Of a stretch of DNA of 64,000 nucleotides, positions 35,246 through 45,203 are shown piece by piece. The DNA lies in assembly GCA_963742795.1 (NCBI GenBank), contig CAVUNL010000013.1, positions 434,001 through 498,000 of the forward strand, written 5' to 3'. The notes under the pieces were generated by a model. The model was given only the letters and a program-made list of their open reading frames with translations, was not told where the DNA came from and searched no databases. Both the position numbers and the translations under genes were made by a program. This stretch comes from Palsa-504 sp963742795 (GTDB lineage: Bacteria; Actinomycetota; Actinomycetes; Streptosporangiales; Streptosporangiaceae). Each line of letters begins with the position of its first letter. Positions within the stretch are counted from its first letter, which is position 1.

Positions 35246-37007
35246 TCAGAAGCCGGGCAGGATGCCGCCGCTGCCGGACGGGGTCGGGGTGGGTGAGGTC
35301 GACGACGGGGTCACGGACGGGGACGGGGAGGCCCCGTTCTGGACGAAGATTGTGATGGTGGTGCCCTTCGGCTCCGTACTGTTGGCCGCCGGCTGCTGGG
35401 AGAAGACCGTGCCGTTCGCGTACTGGGACGGCCCCGACCCCTGCTGGACGCTGACCGCGAACCCGGCCGTGGTCAGGATCTGGTTGGCCGTCTGCTGGGA
35501 GTCACCGACGACCGACGGCACGGACACGGCGCCGCCGGAGACGGTGATCGTCACCGTGGAGCCTGGCGGGGCCGTACCGCCGCTCGGACTCTGGCTGATC
35601 ACGGTGCCCGACGGCTGCGTCGAGGTCGGGTCAGGCTTGACCGAGACCTGGAAGCCCTTGCCCTGAAGCTCGTTCTGGGCCGTCGGTTTCCTGCTGGCCG
35701 ACCACGTTGGGCACCGCCACCGGCGCCGCCCCGGTGGAGACGTACAGCGTCACCAGGGTGTTCGCGGCGACGTTGTTGCCCTGCGGCGGGTTGGAGCTGA
35801 TCACCAGGCCCTTGCCGACGTTGCTGCTGGCCTGGTCGACCACGGTCGAACGCAGATGCTGGAGGGAGATCTCGTGCTGCGCCACGGCTACTGTCTGGTT
35901 ATTCACCAGCGGCACGGAGTACGTCTTGCCCCCGGCCAGCAGGTAGTAGGCCACGCCGATGACCACGCCGAGCACGAGCACCAGCCCGAGCACCCACGGG
36001 ATCCACCGGTGCCCGCCGCCGCCGCGGCCGCGGTCGTAGCCCTGGCCGGCGTAGTCGTAGTCGGACACCGGCGGGATCGCGGACGTCCGGCCGGTCATCG
36101 GGTCCGAGCCCATCCGCTGGGCGTCCTGGTACATGTCCACCCGGGTCGGCGGCGCGGCCGCCACCGGCAGGCCGGACGCGGCGCGCTGCAGGTCGGCGCG
36201 CATGTCGCCGGCCGTCTGGTACCGGTCGGCGGGAGACTTGGCCATCGCCTTCAGCACGATCGCGTCGGCCCAGGGCGGGACGTCCGGATCCACCCGGGAC
36301 GGCGGGATCGGGTTCTCCCGGACGTGCTGGTAGGCGATCGCGACCGGCGAGTCGCCGGTGAACGGCGGCCGGCCGGTGAGCAGCTCGTACAGCAGGCAGC
36401 CGGTGGAGTACAGGTCGCTGCGGGAATCGACCCGCTCGCCCCGGGCCTGCTCGGGCGACAGGTACTGGGCGGTGCCGATCACCTGGGCCGTCTGGGTCAT
36501 GGTGGCCTGCGCGTCGCTCATCGCGCGGGCGATGCCGAAGTCCATGACCTTGACGTCGCCGTTGCGGGTCACCATCACGTTGCCCGGCTTGATGTCCCGG
36601 TGCACGATGCCGGCCTGGTGGCTGTAGTCCAGGGCCCGCAGCACGCCGTCGATGATCTCCAGCGACCGTTCCGGCAGCAGCCGGTGGCCGTCTTGCAGCA
36701 GGTCACGTACCGTGCGGCCGTCGACGTACTCCATCACGATGTACGGCACCGGGAGCCCGGTCGCCATATCCTCGCCGGTGTCGTAGACCGCCACGATCGA
36801 CGGGTGGTTCAGCGACGCGGCGGACTGCGCCTCGCGGCGGAACCGGGCCTGGAATATCTGGTCCCGGGCCAGGTCGGCGCGCAGCGTCTTGATCGCGACG
36901 ATCCGGTCCAGCCGGATGTCGCGGGCCCGGTACACCTCCGCCATGCCGCCGCGGCCAACGACGCCGTCGAGCTCATAGCGGCCGCCGAGTAGACGGGGCT
37001 GTGTCAT
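35246..37007 (-). CDS. pknB: Serine/threonine protein kinase PknB with PASTA domains, frameshifted near 35690
   Basis: From ATG 37007 the protein has a Hanks-type kinase domain: Lys40, catalytic Asp138 in HRDIKPGN, Asp156 in DFG, and activation-loop Thr171/Thr173 in TQTAQVIGTAQY. A juxtamembrane linker, one membrane helix (WVLGLVLVLGVVIGVAYYLL) and extracellular PASTA domains follow. One base too many around 35685-35692 breaks the second PASTA. The other frame resumes with PTAQNELQGKGFQV and contains the rest of PASTA 2, a full PASTA 3 and a Ser/Pro tail to 35246. PknB senses peptidoglycan fragments and controls growth; total loss of its C-terminus is unlikely, so the indel is probably a sequence error. 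Confidence 0.88.
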
Positions 37008-37035
37008 GTCTCGCACTCTGCCAAACCACCCTGCG

Positions 37036-37194
37036 TTATTGCCAGTATCTAAGGCGTCGGGGGTCGCCGTCGAAGACGCACTCGACGACGCCGATGACGA
37101 CGAAGAAGCACTTGCCGATGTGGAGCTGCTCGCCGACGAGGCGGGGCTCGACGACGATGGTGAGATCTTGGGAGATGATGTCGGTTTGGTTGAC
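37036..37194 (-). other. Candidate 52-residue coding stretch between pknA and pknB
   Basis: Immediately after the pknA TAA, in the same frame, 52 sense codons run to TAA 37036-37038. They read VNQTDIISQDLTIVVEPRLV, then GEQLHIGKCFFVVIGVVECV and FDGDPRRLRYWQ. Codon third positions are almost all C or G, and composition is protein-like (Trp, Tyr, Phe, Cys, His). No ATG, GTG or TTG start is present, so it would need readthrough of the pknA stop, a rare start codon, or an indel hiding a start. The overlapping Ser-rich and acidic frames look like shadows of it. Family unknown. Confidence 0.3.
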
Positions 37195-38427
37195 TTACGG
37201 GGCTTCGGGCTCGCCGTAGCTGGCGGGCACTGTTGACGGCTCCACGGTACTAGGAGTCGGGCCGGTCGTGACGGGCTGACTGGCGGACGCGGACGACCGG
37301 ACGGCCGACGAGCTCAGGTGCTGCACCGTGTTGCCCACGTCTCCGCTGGTCTGGCCGTGGAGGTGCCCGCTGAGGTACAGGCCGCTGGCGGCGGCCGCGG
37401 CGCACAGCACAGCGGTCAGGCCTGCCGTCACCCAGCGGCGCCGGCTGCCGGGCGGGCGCGGTCCGGGGCCCTGTTCATAACCGGCCGGGTCATAGTCGTC
37501 CGGGCGAAGCGCACCGGTGGTGGCGACGGGCAGGTCCGCTCTGGTCACCCCGGCGAACTCGCCGGTCCGGCCGGCCGCGCCCAGGGCCCCGCCACCAAGA
37601 AATAGAGCCTCGCGCAGCATGTCAGCCCGGTCTGCCACCACCCGGGCGCTGACCGGGCGCCCGGCCGGGGTCTTGGCCAGCATGTCGTAGACCAGGTCAG
37701 CGACCGGCTGCGGCACGTCCGGCGGCAGCGCGGGTATCGGCGCGTGCTTGTGCGCGTACGCGATGGCCAGCGGCTCGCTGGCCATGAACGGCACGTGCCC
37801 GGCCAGGCACTCGTACGCGACCACCCCGAGTGAGTAGATGTCGGAGGAGGCGTCCACCGGCGCGCCGGTGGCCTGCTCGGGCGAGACGTACATGGCGGTG
37901 CCCATGACCATGCCGGTCTCGGTCAGGTGCGAGGCCTGCGCCGCGCGCACCGCGGTGGCGATCCCGAAGTCCGTGATCTTGGTCGTGCCGCCCGCGGCCA
38001 CCAGCAGGTTGCCGGGCTTGATGTCGCGGTGCACGATGCCGGCCTGGTGCGCCGCGTCGAGCGCCCGGGCCGCCTGGCCGACGATATCCAGGGTGGCGTC
38101 GGGCGAGAGCCGGCCCGCCCGGGCCAGGATCGCGGACAGCGGCTCGCCCTTGACCAGCTCCATGATCAGGTACGCGCCGCCGAACTCGGCCGACTCGCCG
38201 TAGTCGTAGACCCGGGCGATGCCCGGGTGGGACAGGCTGGCCGCGTACCGGGCCTCGGCGCGGAACCGGGCCAGGAAAGACTCGTCGCCCGCCCGGCCGG
38301 TGGGCAGCAGCTTGACCGCGACGGCGCGGTTGAGCAGCACGTCTTCACCGCGCCAGACCTCGCCCATGCCGCCGGCCGCGATACGGTCGGTCAGCCGGTA
38401 ACGGCCCGCGAGCAGGTAATCGGTCAC
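37195..38427 (-). CDS. pknA: Serine/threonine protein kinase PknA
   Basis: The 410-residue protein has the kinase domain with Lys39 (AVKLL), Asp135 in HRDIKPGN, TDFGIA and MGTAMYVSPEQA. A linker, one membrane helix (RRRWVTAGLTAVLCAAAAASG) and a short Ser/Thr-rich outer tail without PASTA domains follow. Genes downstream of pbpA in this order are pknA then pknB. PknA phosphorylates division and cell-wall proteins such as FtsZ and Wag31 in relatives. Start ATG 38427 is three bases after the pbpA stop region, consistent with one operon. Confidence 0.93.
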   Translation of the reverse strand: MTDYLLAGRYRLTDRIAAGGMGEVWRGEDVLLNRAVAVKLLPTGRAGDESFLARFRAEARYAASLSHPGIARVYDYGESAEFGGAYLIMELVKGEPLSAILARAGRLSPDATLDIVGQAARALDAAHQAGIVHRDIKPGNLLVAAGGTTKITDFGIATAVRAAQASHLTETGMVMGTAMYVSPEQATGAPVDASSDIYSLGVVAYECLAGHVPFMASEPLAIAYAHKHAPIPALPPDVPQPVADLVYDMLAKTPAGRPVSARVVADRADMLREALFLGGGALGAAGRTGEFAGVTRADLPVATTGALRPDDYDPAGYEQGPGPRPPGSRRRWVTAGLTAVLCAAAAASGLYLSGHLHGQTSGDVGNTVQHLSSSAVRSSASASQPVTTGPTPSTVEPSTVPASYGEPEAP

Positions 38428-38430
38428 TTA

Positions 38431-39912
38431 CTACTTCCCCAGGGATGCCAGGTAGGCCTTGATGACCTGGACAGCGATGGGGGCGGCCGCGGTTGCCCCG
38501 TACCCTCCGCCTTGAATTATGACGCCCACGGCGATCTTCGGGTTGTCGTAGGGCGCGTAAGCGGTGAAGACGGCGTCGTTGAGGCCGGTGTTGTTCACCC
38601 CGTTCTGCGCGGTACCGGTCTTGCCGGCCATGGTGAAGCCCACCGCCGCGGTGTTGTACATGTTCGCCGTGCCGTCGGAGTTCTGGACCACGGCCAGCAT
38701 CATCTGGCCCAGGCCGGTCGCGACGGTGGGCGAGACCGGCTGGCTCAGCTGAGTCGAGTTGGTGGTTTCCACCGTGCTCAGGTCGCTGGCGGTGACCTGC
38801 TTGACCAGGTACGGCGTCATCAGCTTGCCGCCGTTGGCGATGGCCGCCGCGAACATGGCCTCCTGCAGCGGGGTCACCGTGTCGCTGTACTGCCCGATGG
38901 CCGAGAACGCGGTCAGCGCCTGGCTGGGCGGGATGACGTAGTTGCTCTGGGTCACCGGCATCGGGATCCGCAGTGTCTTGCTGTTCATCCCGAACAGCCC
39001 GGCGTAGTTGTTCAGCGTCGGCGCCCCCAGGGTCATGCCCAGGCTGCCGAACGTCGTGTCGCAGGACTGCGCGAACGCGGTCAGCAGCGGCGCCTGGCCG
39101 CTGCCGTTGCCGCAGACCTCGCCGTCGTTGTTGGTCAGGATGTGGGTCGTCTGCGGCAGCTTCAGCTGCGTGGGCGAGTTGACGTTGGTCTGCGGGGTGC
39201 TGGCCGGGTTCTGGCTGAGGTACGCCGAGCTGGTCACGATCTTGAACGTGGAGCCGGGCGGCCAGGTGAAGTTGATGGCCCGGTTCAGCAGCGGGTTGCC
39301 GGCCTGCTGGAGCAGGGCGTTGTCGGCCGCGTTGAGCTTGGTGCCGTTGTGGGTGGCCAGCACGTTGGGGTCGAAGCTCGGGTAGGAGGCCATGGCCAGG
39401 ATCGCGCCGTTCTGCGGATCCAGCGCGACCACGGCGCCCGGCTTGCCGCCGGTGTCGCTCTGCAGCGCGTTCCAGGCCGCGTCCTGGGCCTTGGAGTTGA
39501 TCGTGACGGTGACGTTGGCGCCCTTGCGCGGTTTGCCGGTGAGCAGGTCGATGAAGTTCCTGACCGTGAGCGAGGAGTCGCTGCCGTTCAGCACGGAGTT
39601 CTCGTAGTACTCGATGCCGCTCTCGCTGTACAGCGTGTCGTAGCCGGTCACCGGGGCGTATTCGGCGCCGTGCGGGTACTTGCGCTGGAACTTGTAGATG
39701 TCGCTGCTCGGCGTGGACTCGGCGATCGTCACCCCGTCCGAGGTGACGATGCTGCCGCGCTGGTACTGGAACTGCGCCTCGAAGGCGCGCGCGTTGTTCG
39801 GCTTGGTGGCCAGGCTGGCCGGCTCGAAGCCCTGCAGGTAGTTGACGTTGATCAGCAGCAGCACGAACATCACCAGCACGGCGATCGATATCCGGCGCAG
39901 CGCGCGGTTCAA
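38431..39912 (-). CDS. pbpA: Penicillin-binding protein A (class B transpeptidase)
   Basis: The 493-residue protein has an N-terminal membrane anchor (ISIAVLVMFVLLLINVNYL) and a periplasmic transpeptidase with Ser221-Thr-Phe-Lys224, Ser283-Cys-Asp285 and Lys431-Thr-Gly. It crosslinks septal or polar peptidoglycan. The SxN motif reads SCD, an Asp in the third position. ATG 39912 overlaps the rodA stop (ATGA, 39909-39912), coupling translation with its partner SEDS glycosyltransferase. The frame is uninterrupted, unlike its neighbours. Confidence 0.95.
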   Translation of the reverse strand: MNRALRRISIAVLVMFVLLLINVNYLQGFEPASLATKPNNARAFEAQFQYQRGSIVTSDGVTIAESTPSSDIYKFQRKYPHGAEYAPVTGYDTLYSESGIEYYENSVLNGSDSSLTVRNFIDLLTGKPRKGANVTVTINSKAQDAAWNALQSDTGGKPGAVVALDPQNGAILAMASYPSFDPNVLATHNGTKLNAADNALLQQAGNPLLNRAINFTWPPGSTFKIVTSSAYLSQNPASTPQTNVNSPTQLKLPQTTHILTNNDGEVCGNGSGQAPLLTAFAQSCDTTFGSLGMTLGAPTLNNYAGLFGMNSKTLRIPMPVTQSNYVIPPSQALTAFSAIGQYSDTVTPLQEAMFAAAIANGGKLMTPYLVKQVTASDLSTVETTNSTQLSQPVSPTVATGLGQMMLAVVQNSDGTANMYNTAAVGFTMAGKTGTAQNGVNNTGLNDAVFTAYAPYDNPKIAVGVIIQGGGYGATAAAPIAVQVIKAYLASLGK

Positions 39913-41247
39913 TTGAGCGTCACGACCTGCGTCAGCCCCTCGTCTTGGATCGGCCGCGGCGGCGGGCGCCGCGCGGCGTCACTGATCCGGATCAGCAGCG
40001 CGATGAGTATCCAGCTCGCCACCAGCGAGGATCCGCCCTGGGACAGGAACGGGGTGGTGATGCCGGTCAGCGGGATGAGCCGGGTCACGCCGCCCACGAT
40101 CACGAACACCTGCAGCGCGAGCATGAACGACAGGCCGCCGGCCAGCAGCTTGGAGAACGGGTCCTTGACCGTCATCGCGGCGCGCAGCCCGCGCTGCACG
40201 ATCAGCCCGTAGATGAGCAGGAGCGCCATCAGCCCGGCCAGGCCGAGTTCCTCGCCGAACGCGGTGAACACGAAGTCGCTCTGCACCAGCGGCGTGATGT
40301 ACGGCTGGCCGCCGCCCAGGCCCTTGCCGAGCAGCCCGCCGCTCGCCATCCCGTACAGGCCCTGGACCAGCTGGTAGGCGTTGTGGCTGGGGTTCTGGCC
40401 CGCTGAACGGGTGCAGCCAGATGTTGAACCGCAGGGCGACGTGGGAGAACAGCCTGCTCGCGGCGAACGCGCCCGCCACGAACATGACGAAGCCGAGCAG
40501 CAGCCAGGAGGTCCGGGACGTGGCGATGTACAGCATCGCGACGAACAGGCCCATGAACACCGCGCTGGTGCCGATGTCGCTCTCGAAGACCAGCAGCAGC
40601 AGGCTGGCCGCCCAGATGACCAGGATCGGGCCGAGGTCGCGGGCCCGGGGCAGGTCGATGCCGAGCACCCGGCGGCCGGCCAGGGCCAGCACGTCCCGCT
40701 TGGCCACCAGGTAGCCGGCGAACGAGACGGCCAGCGCCAGCTTGGCGAACTCCTCGGGCTGGATCGTGAACGAGCCGAGCCGGATCTGGATCTTGGCCCC
40801 GGTGTTGGCCACCTCGCTGATCGACGACGGCAGCAGGGCGGGCAGCGCGAGCAGCGCCAGCCCGACCGCGCCGAGCGTGTAGGTGTAGCGCTGCAGCACG
40901 CGCGGCTCGCGGACCAGGACCAGGACCGCCACGAAGCACCCGACGCCGATGGCGGTGTAGAGCACCTGGATGCCCGTCGCGGACGAGCTCAGGGAGGCGC
41001 TGAGCAGGTTGCCTTGCTGCGCCAGCCGGTAGGTCATGACGATGCCCAGGCCGTTGAGCAGGGCCGCCAGCGGGAGCAGCAGCGGGTCCGCCCACGGGGC
41101 CAGCCTGCGCACCGCCACGTGGCCGAGCACGGTGATGACCACGAAGGCGCCCAGGTACTCCACCATCGACGTGGGCAGCTTGCCCTTCAGGGTGTAGCCC
41201 ACGTTCGCGAAGGCGAACGCGACCAGCGCGAAGCCGAAGATGAGCAT
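39909..41247 (-). CDS. rodA: FtsW/RodA SEDS glycosyltransferase, frameshifted near 40400
   Basis: The protein has about ten membrane helices and SEDS hallmarks: EFAKLALAVSFAGYL, VFESDIGTSAVFMGLF, then FSG, AYQLVQGLYGMASGGLLGKG, DFVFTAFGEELGL and SFMLALQVFVIVGGVTRLIPLTG. An extra base near 40398-40402 breaks FSG-QNPSHNAYQ into two frames; reading across it restores the family. The N-terminus is also suspect: RRRTEL, the usual lead-in, lies just upstream of ATG 41247 in another frame, and GTG 41339 may be the real start. It polymerises glycan strands with PbpA. Confidence 0.85.
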
Positions 41248-41376
41248 CGATCAGCTCGGTGCGCCGCCTGCCCCGCGACGCGGGGACCAGCCGGGCTGTC
41301 CGGGTCGAGCGCCGGTGACGGGGCGGTGATGCTGCTCACCACGGCCTCACGGCGTCTCGCGAGCCCGCGCTCCCGG

Positions 41377-42984
41377 TCAAGAGGACCCCGAGGCGGCCGG
41401 GGCGAGCGCGCTGGGCGCGATGCCGAACGCCTGCGGCAGCGGGCACAGCCCGCCCGCGCTGGGCGGCCGCTGGCCTGCGGCGAGCGGCGGCGGGCCGGGG
41501 TTGACAGGCGGCGGGCCAGGGTTGGTCGGCGCGCCGCCCGTGGGATGCCTCTTGGCCGCGGCGACCTTAGCCTGGTACTGCTTGAGCTTGGCCTGGTAAG
41601 TAGTTTCCTTGGAGACCCACTGCTCCTGCACCAGGTACGCGTCGTGGCACTGACTGACGGCCGCGCTGATGTTCCCCACCGTCGGTCTGGGCCTGGGACA
41701 GGCTGCCCCCGCCCTCCGGGTTCAGCACCGTCTGCTGGAAGTTCGCCGGCACCTGGGCCAGCGGGATCCCTGTCCGCGCATGCAGGCTGAACAGACTGAT
41801 CCCCAGGATGCGGTAGTTGATGCCGCGGTAGATGACGACCTGGCCGCCGTTGGCCGCGACGTAATACTGGTCCTGGCTCACCCGGTAGAAGATGTAGCCG
41901 CCGCCGATGACCACCGCGACCAGCACCGCCAGCGCGGTCGTCACGATCGGCCAGCGCCGGCGCCGGCGCGGCCCGGTGCCTGGGAGCGCCGCGGCTGCGC
42001 GCGGTGGCTGCGCCGGGCCCGCGTCGCCCGCGGGTCGGCGCCGTTCTCGCTCACCGGCACCGGAATGACCGCGGCGGTCATCATCGGGTCCAGGTCTTCC
42101 ACGGCCGGCTGCGGCGCGGTCCGGGCTGCCTGTACGTGGTCCTCGAAAATGCCGAACGGCCCGGTGCCGCCGGCCAGCCTGAGGTCGCCCAGCGAGGCAG
42201 CCGCCCCGGCCAGCACCGGGGTGGTGGTCAGCGGCAGCCTGGTGGTGGCCGTGTCCACCACGTCGGCCACGATGCAGGTGATGTTGTCCGGGCCGCCGCC
42301 GTGGATGGCCAGGTCGATCAGCTGGCGGGCGGCGGTCTCGGGGTCCTCGAAGCTCGACAGCGTATCCCGCAGCGTCTCGTCGCTGACCACGCCGGACAGG
42401 CCGTCCGAGCACAGCAGGTAACGGTCGCCGGGCAGGCTCTCGTGCACCGACAGGTCGGGCTCGGCGACCGACCGGCCGTCCAGGGCGCGCAGCAGCAGCG
42501 AGCGCTGCGGGTGGGTGGAGACGTCGTCGGCGCTGATCCGGCCCTCGTCGACCAGCGACTGCACCAGCGTGTGGTCGTGGGTGATCTGGTAGAGCTCGCC
42601 TTCGCGCAGCAGGTAGCCGCGGGAGTCGCCGATGTGGCAGACCGCCGCGTGCCCGTCGGACCACAGCAGCGCGGTCAGCGTGGTGCCCATGCCCTCGACG
42701 GCCGGGTTGGCGATGATCTTCTCCTGCAGCCGGGCGTTGGCCATGGCGACCGCCATGGCCAGCACCTTCAGCATGTCGCCGTCGGCCTGCTCGAGGTCGG
42801 CCTGCTCGGCGTCGAGTTCCGCCATCGACGCGATGGTCAGCGCGCTGGCCACCTCGCCGGCCGCGTGGCCGCCCATCCCGTCGGCCACCGCGAGCAGGCG
42901 CGGCCCTGCGTACGCCGAGTCCTCGTTTCCTTCGCGGAGGAGGCCGACGTCCGAACGTACCGCGTAGCGGAGTTCAAGTGTCAT
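41377..42984 (-). CDS. pstP: PP2C-family Ser/Thr phosphatase PstP, two frameshifts in the C-terminal half
   Basis: The N-terminal 240 residues form an intact PP2C domain: RSDVGLLREGNEDSAYAG, LLAVADGMGGHAAGE, AVCHIGDSRGYLL, YLLCSDGLSGV and GGPDNITCIVADV supply the metal-binding aspartates. After that a one-base shift near 41975-41995 moves into the membrane helix frame (WPIVTTALAVLVAVVIGGGYIFY). A second near 41685-41695 moves to the extracellular tail frame ending at 41377. PstP reverses PknA/PknB phosphorylation. ATG 42984 overlaps the fhaB stop. The tail is Pro/Ala-rich. Confidence 0.85.
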
Positions 42985-43466
42985 CTGCGCAGTTCCAGAA
43001 CGGTCTTACCGATTCGGATCGGCACGCCCAGCGGAACGGGCATCGGCCGCGTCACCTTCTGCCGGTCCAGGTAGGTGCCGTTGGTCGAGCCGAGATCCTC
43101 CACGATCCACTGGCCGTCCTGCGGGAAAATTCGGGCATGTCGGCTTGAAGCGTAGTCGTCGTTCAGCACCAGCGTGGCATCATTCGCCCGCCCCAGCGTG
43201 ATCTGCTGCTGGGCGAGATCCAGGCTCGTGCCCTTCAGCGCGCCCGCCGTCACCACCAGGAAACGCGGTGAACCCCGGCCGGCCCGCTGCGGCCGGGCCT
43301 GCCGTGGCGGCCGCAGGTTCTGGGTCTGCCGCCCCCGGCTCCGCCGGGGCGACGTGGCCGGCCCGCCGAGCAGGTCAGTGCGCACCACGCCGATCGCGGC
43401 GATGACGAACAGCCACAGCACGGCCAGGAAAGCCACCCTGATGATGGTGAGGGAAAGCTCGCTCAT
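42981..43466 (-). CDS. fhaB: FHA-domain protein FhaB (FipA)
   Basis: The 161-residue protein has an N-terminal membrane helix (IIRVAFLAVLWLFVIAAIGVV), a basic linker and a C-terminal FHA domain with ITLGRANDATLVLNDDYASSRHARI and STNGTYLDR, the phosphothreonine-binding loops. FhaB links PknA/PknB signalling to FtsZ/FtsQ at the septum in relatives. It overlaps pstP by four bases and follows fhaA by about 21 bases. Confidence 0.93.
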   Translation of the reverse strand: MSELSLTIIRVAFLAVLWLFVIAAIGVVRTDLLGGPATSPRRSRGRQTQNLRPPRQARPQRAGRGSPRFLVVTAGALKGTSLDLAQQQITLGRANDATLVLNDDYASSRHARIFPQDGQWIVEDLGSTNGTYLDRQKVTRPMPVPLGVPIRIGKTVLELRR

Positions 43467-43487
43467 CTGTGGCCACGTCCTTGGACC

Positions 43488-44288
43488 TTAGTAGCTGCTG
43501 CCGGGGTACGCACTGCCCTGGCCATCTTGGCGGTCCAGCGGGTCCTGGCGGAAGACCAGCGTGGTACGGCCCAGCGAGATGTGGGTACCGTCGCTGAGCG
43601 CGACCCGCCGGACCGGCTGGCCGTTGACGAAGGTGCCGTTGGTCGAGCCTAGGTCAACCAGCACGACTTGGTCGTGCTCGACGCGCAACTCGGCGTGGTG
43701 CCGGGAGACACCGGGGTCCACCAGGCGCAGGTCGCAGTCTGTCCCGCGGCCTAGCAGCGTCACCGGGGTCTGCAGTTCGTAGGTGTGCTGGCCGCCGTCG
43801 CCCTCGGGCGTCCGCGGCGCGGAGACCAGCAGCCGCGGATGGCCGGGGAAGCCCCGCCCGCCGTCGCGCGGCAGGTCGCTGGCGGGCAGCCGGATCTCCC
43901 CGCCCTCGATGGTCGAGCCGCGGATCACGCCGGAGCGGATCCGGAACGTGCCGGTGGTCATGTCGGGTACGCCCTCGAACCGCATCCGCACCGGGCCGAC
44001 GAAGGAGTAGCCCTGTTCCTTGGCGTAGTCCCGGGCCAGGTTGGCCAGTTCGACGCCCAGGCTCTCCGCGTATACATCGAGACGGTCGTGGTCGCTCTCG
44101 GCGAGTTCGACGACGAAATCATTGGGCACCAGGGTGCGGCCCTTCGCCACGATGGCGGCGCGGTCGTCCATTTCCCGCTGTACGGCGCTGGCCACCTCGA
44201 CGGGCTGCAGTTCAGACCTGAAGGCGCGGGCGAACGCACCCTCCACCATTCCTTCCAGCCGGCGCTCAAAGCGCTGCAGAACTCCCAA
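43488..44288 (-). CDS. fhaA: FHA-domain protein FhaA (DUF3662 + FHA)
   Basis: The 266-residue protein opens with the DUF3662 domain (MGVLQRFERRLEGMVEGAFA, about residues 1-115) and ends with an FHA domain (TLLGRGTDCDLRLVDPGVSRHHAEL, then STNGTFVNG; about 180-255). It binds phosphorylated MviN and PknB in relatives and restrains peptidoglycan synthesis. The linker is short for the family, lacking the long Gln/Gly/Tyr-rich stretch. It is the first gene of the seven-gene block; the tRNA-Leu lies just upstream on the other strand. Confidence 0.94.
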   Translation of the reverse strand: MGVLQRFERRLEGMVEGAFARAFRSELQPVEVASAVQREMDDRAAIVAKGRTLVPNDFVVELAESDHDRLDVYAESLGVELANLARDYAKEQGYSFVGPVRMRFEGVPDMTTGTFRIRSGVIRGSTIEGGEIRLPASDLPRDGGRGFPGHPRLLVSAPRTPEGDGGQHTYELQTPVTLLGRGTDCDLRLVDPGVSRHHAELRVEHDQVVLVDLGSTNGTFVNGQPVRRVALSDGTHISLGRTTLVFRQDPLDRQDGQGSAYPGSSY

Positions 44289-44373
44289 CGTGCCACCTCC
44301 CTTCCCGTCTCATCACCCGATCGTATCTGTGGCGCGGGAGCGCTCGGGGTCGTGCTAACCTACTCGTTGCCCG

Positions 44374-44456
44374 GGGCGGGTGGCGGAACGGCAGACGCGC
44401 ACGGTTCAGGTCCGTGTGTCCGAAAGGACGTGAGGGTTCAAATCCCTCCTCGCCCA
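44374..44456 (+). tRNA. tRNA-Leu (anticodon CAG)
   Basis: The acceptor stem GGGCGGG (44374-44380) pairs with CTCGCCC (44449-44455), with one G-U, and A44456 is the discriminator. The anticodon stem CACGG/CCGTG encloses TTCAGGT, giving anticodon CAG. A long variable arm (GTCCGAAAGGAC) marks it as class II, and the T-arm GAGGG-TTCAAAT-CCCTC is perfect. CCA is not encoded. Its 3' 19 bases overlap the convergent universal-stress gene. Confidence 0.95.
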
Positions 44457-45068
44457 CTCATTACTACCTCTTTATCTGTGTGCGTCCCACGTATTCGGAC
44501 GTAAGCGCACCGTACGTAAGCACACCGTAACGGCACCACGATGACCGGGCAGCGAGCGTGGCGGGCCAGCCACCCGGAGACCGAGCCCGCGATCCGGTGC
44601 CAGAAGTGCGCGGGGGCGCCGATCACCAGCGCGTCGGCGCTGAATTCCTCGGCCGCGGCCGCGAGTTCCCGGGCCGGGCTGCCGCGCCGGGTGCGGACGT
44701 GCACGTCGACCTCGGCGTTCCCGGTGACCTGGTCGAGCTCGGACAGCAGCCAGCGCTCCAGCGCGTCCGCGTCGCGCGGCACGCCCACCACCTGCCCGGT
44801 CAGCGGCTCGCAGTAGACCCCGGACGAGCACACGTACACGATGAGCAGCGGCCGGCCGAGCCGGACGGACAGCCCGGCCGCGTAGGCCAGGGCGTTGCGG
44901 CTGGATGCCGAACCGTCGTATCCGGCCACGACCGGGTGCTCGAGCCGGAGGGCGGGTACCTCAGGCTCGGCGCGACGATCATGCTTCGGGGCCGCGGCCC
45001 GGCTGACCCGGGGCTGGCTGGCCTGGTTCCGGCTGGCCCGGTGACGGGCTTGACTCTGCCTGGTCCAT
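44438..45068 (-). CDS. Universal stress protein, frameshifted in its N-terminal leader
   Basis: The conserved part (VVAGYDGSASSRNALAYAAG, then ELAAAAEEFSADALVIGAPA, HFWHRIAGSVSGWLARHARCPVIVVP) is a UspA domain with an ATP-type G-x2-G-x9-G(S/T)-like end. There is no start codon at the right place. Deleting one base from the G run at 44990-44993 joins it to ATG 45068 and a Pro/Gly/Gln leader (MDQAESSPSPGQPEPGQPAP). The 3' end adds CAYVRCAYVR, a short repeat, and finishes inside the tRNA-Leu gene. Probably stress-induced; the ligand is unproven. Confidence 0.72.
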
Positions 45069-45203
45069 GGTCCGCGTCCTAGCGGGAGACCGTCTCTCCG
45101 GCAGTAACTGCTTCCGGCATACGTGATGCATGCCCCGGATCAACGGCCTTACTCGTATTTGAAAAGCACTATAGATCAGCGGAGCGCCATATGGTGAGAA
45201 CTC

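Noticed and set aside
37001..37236. Acidic plus-strand small frames between pknB and pknA
   Set aside because: Asp/Glu runs mirror GTC/ATC codons on the minus strand and have no ribosome site; the minus-strand frame is the better candidate.
37927..40212. Plus-strand frame of 761 codons opposite pknA/pbpA/rodA
   Set aside because: Antisense shadow; three conserved proteins are read on the minus strand here.
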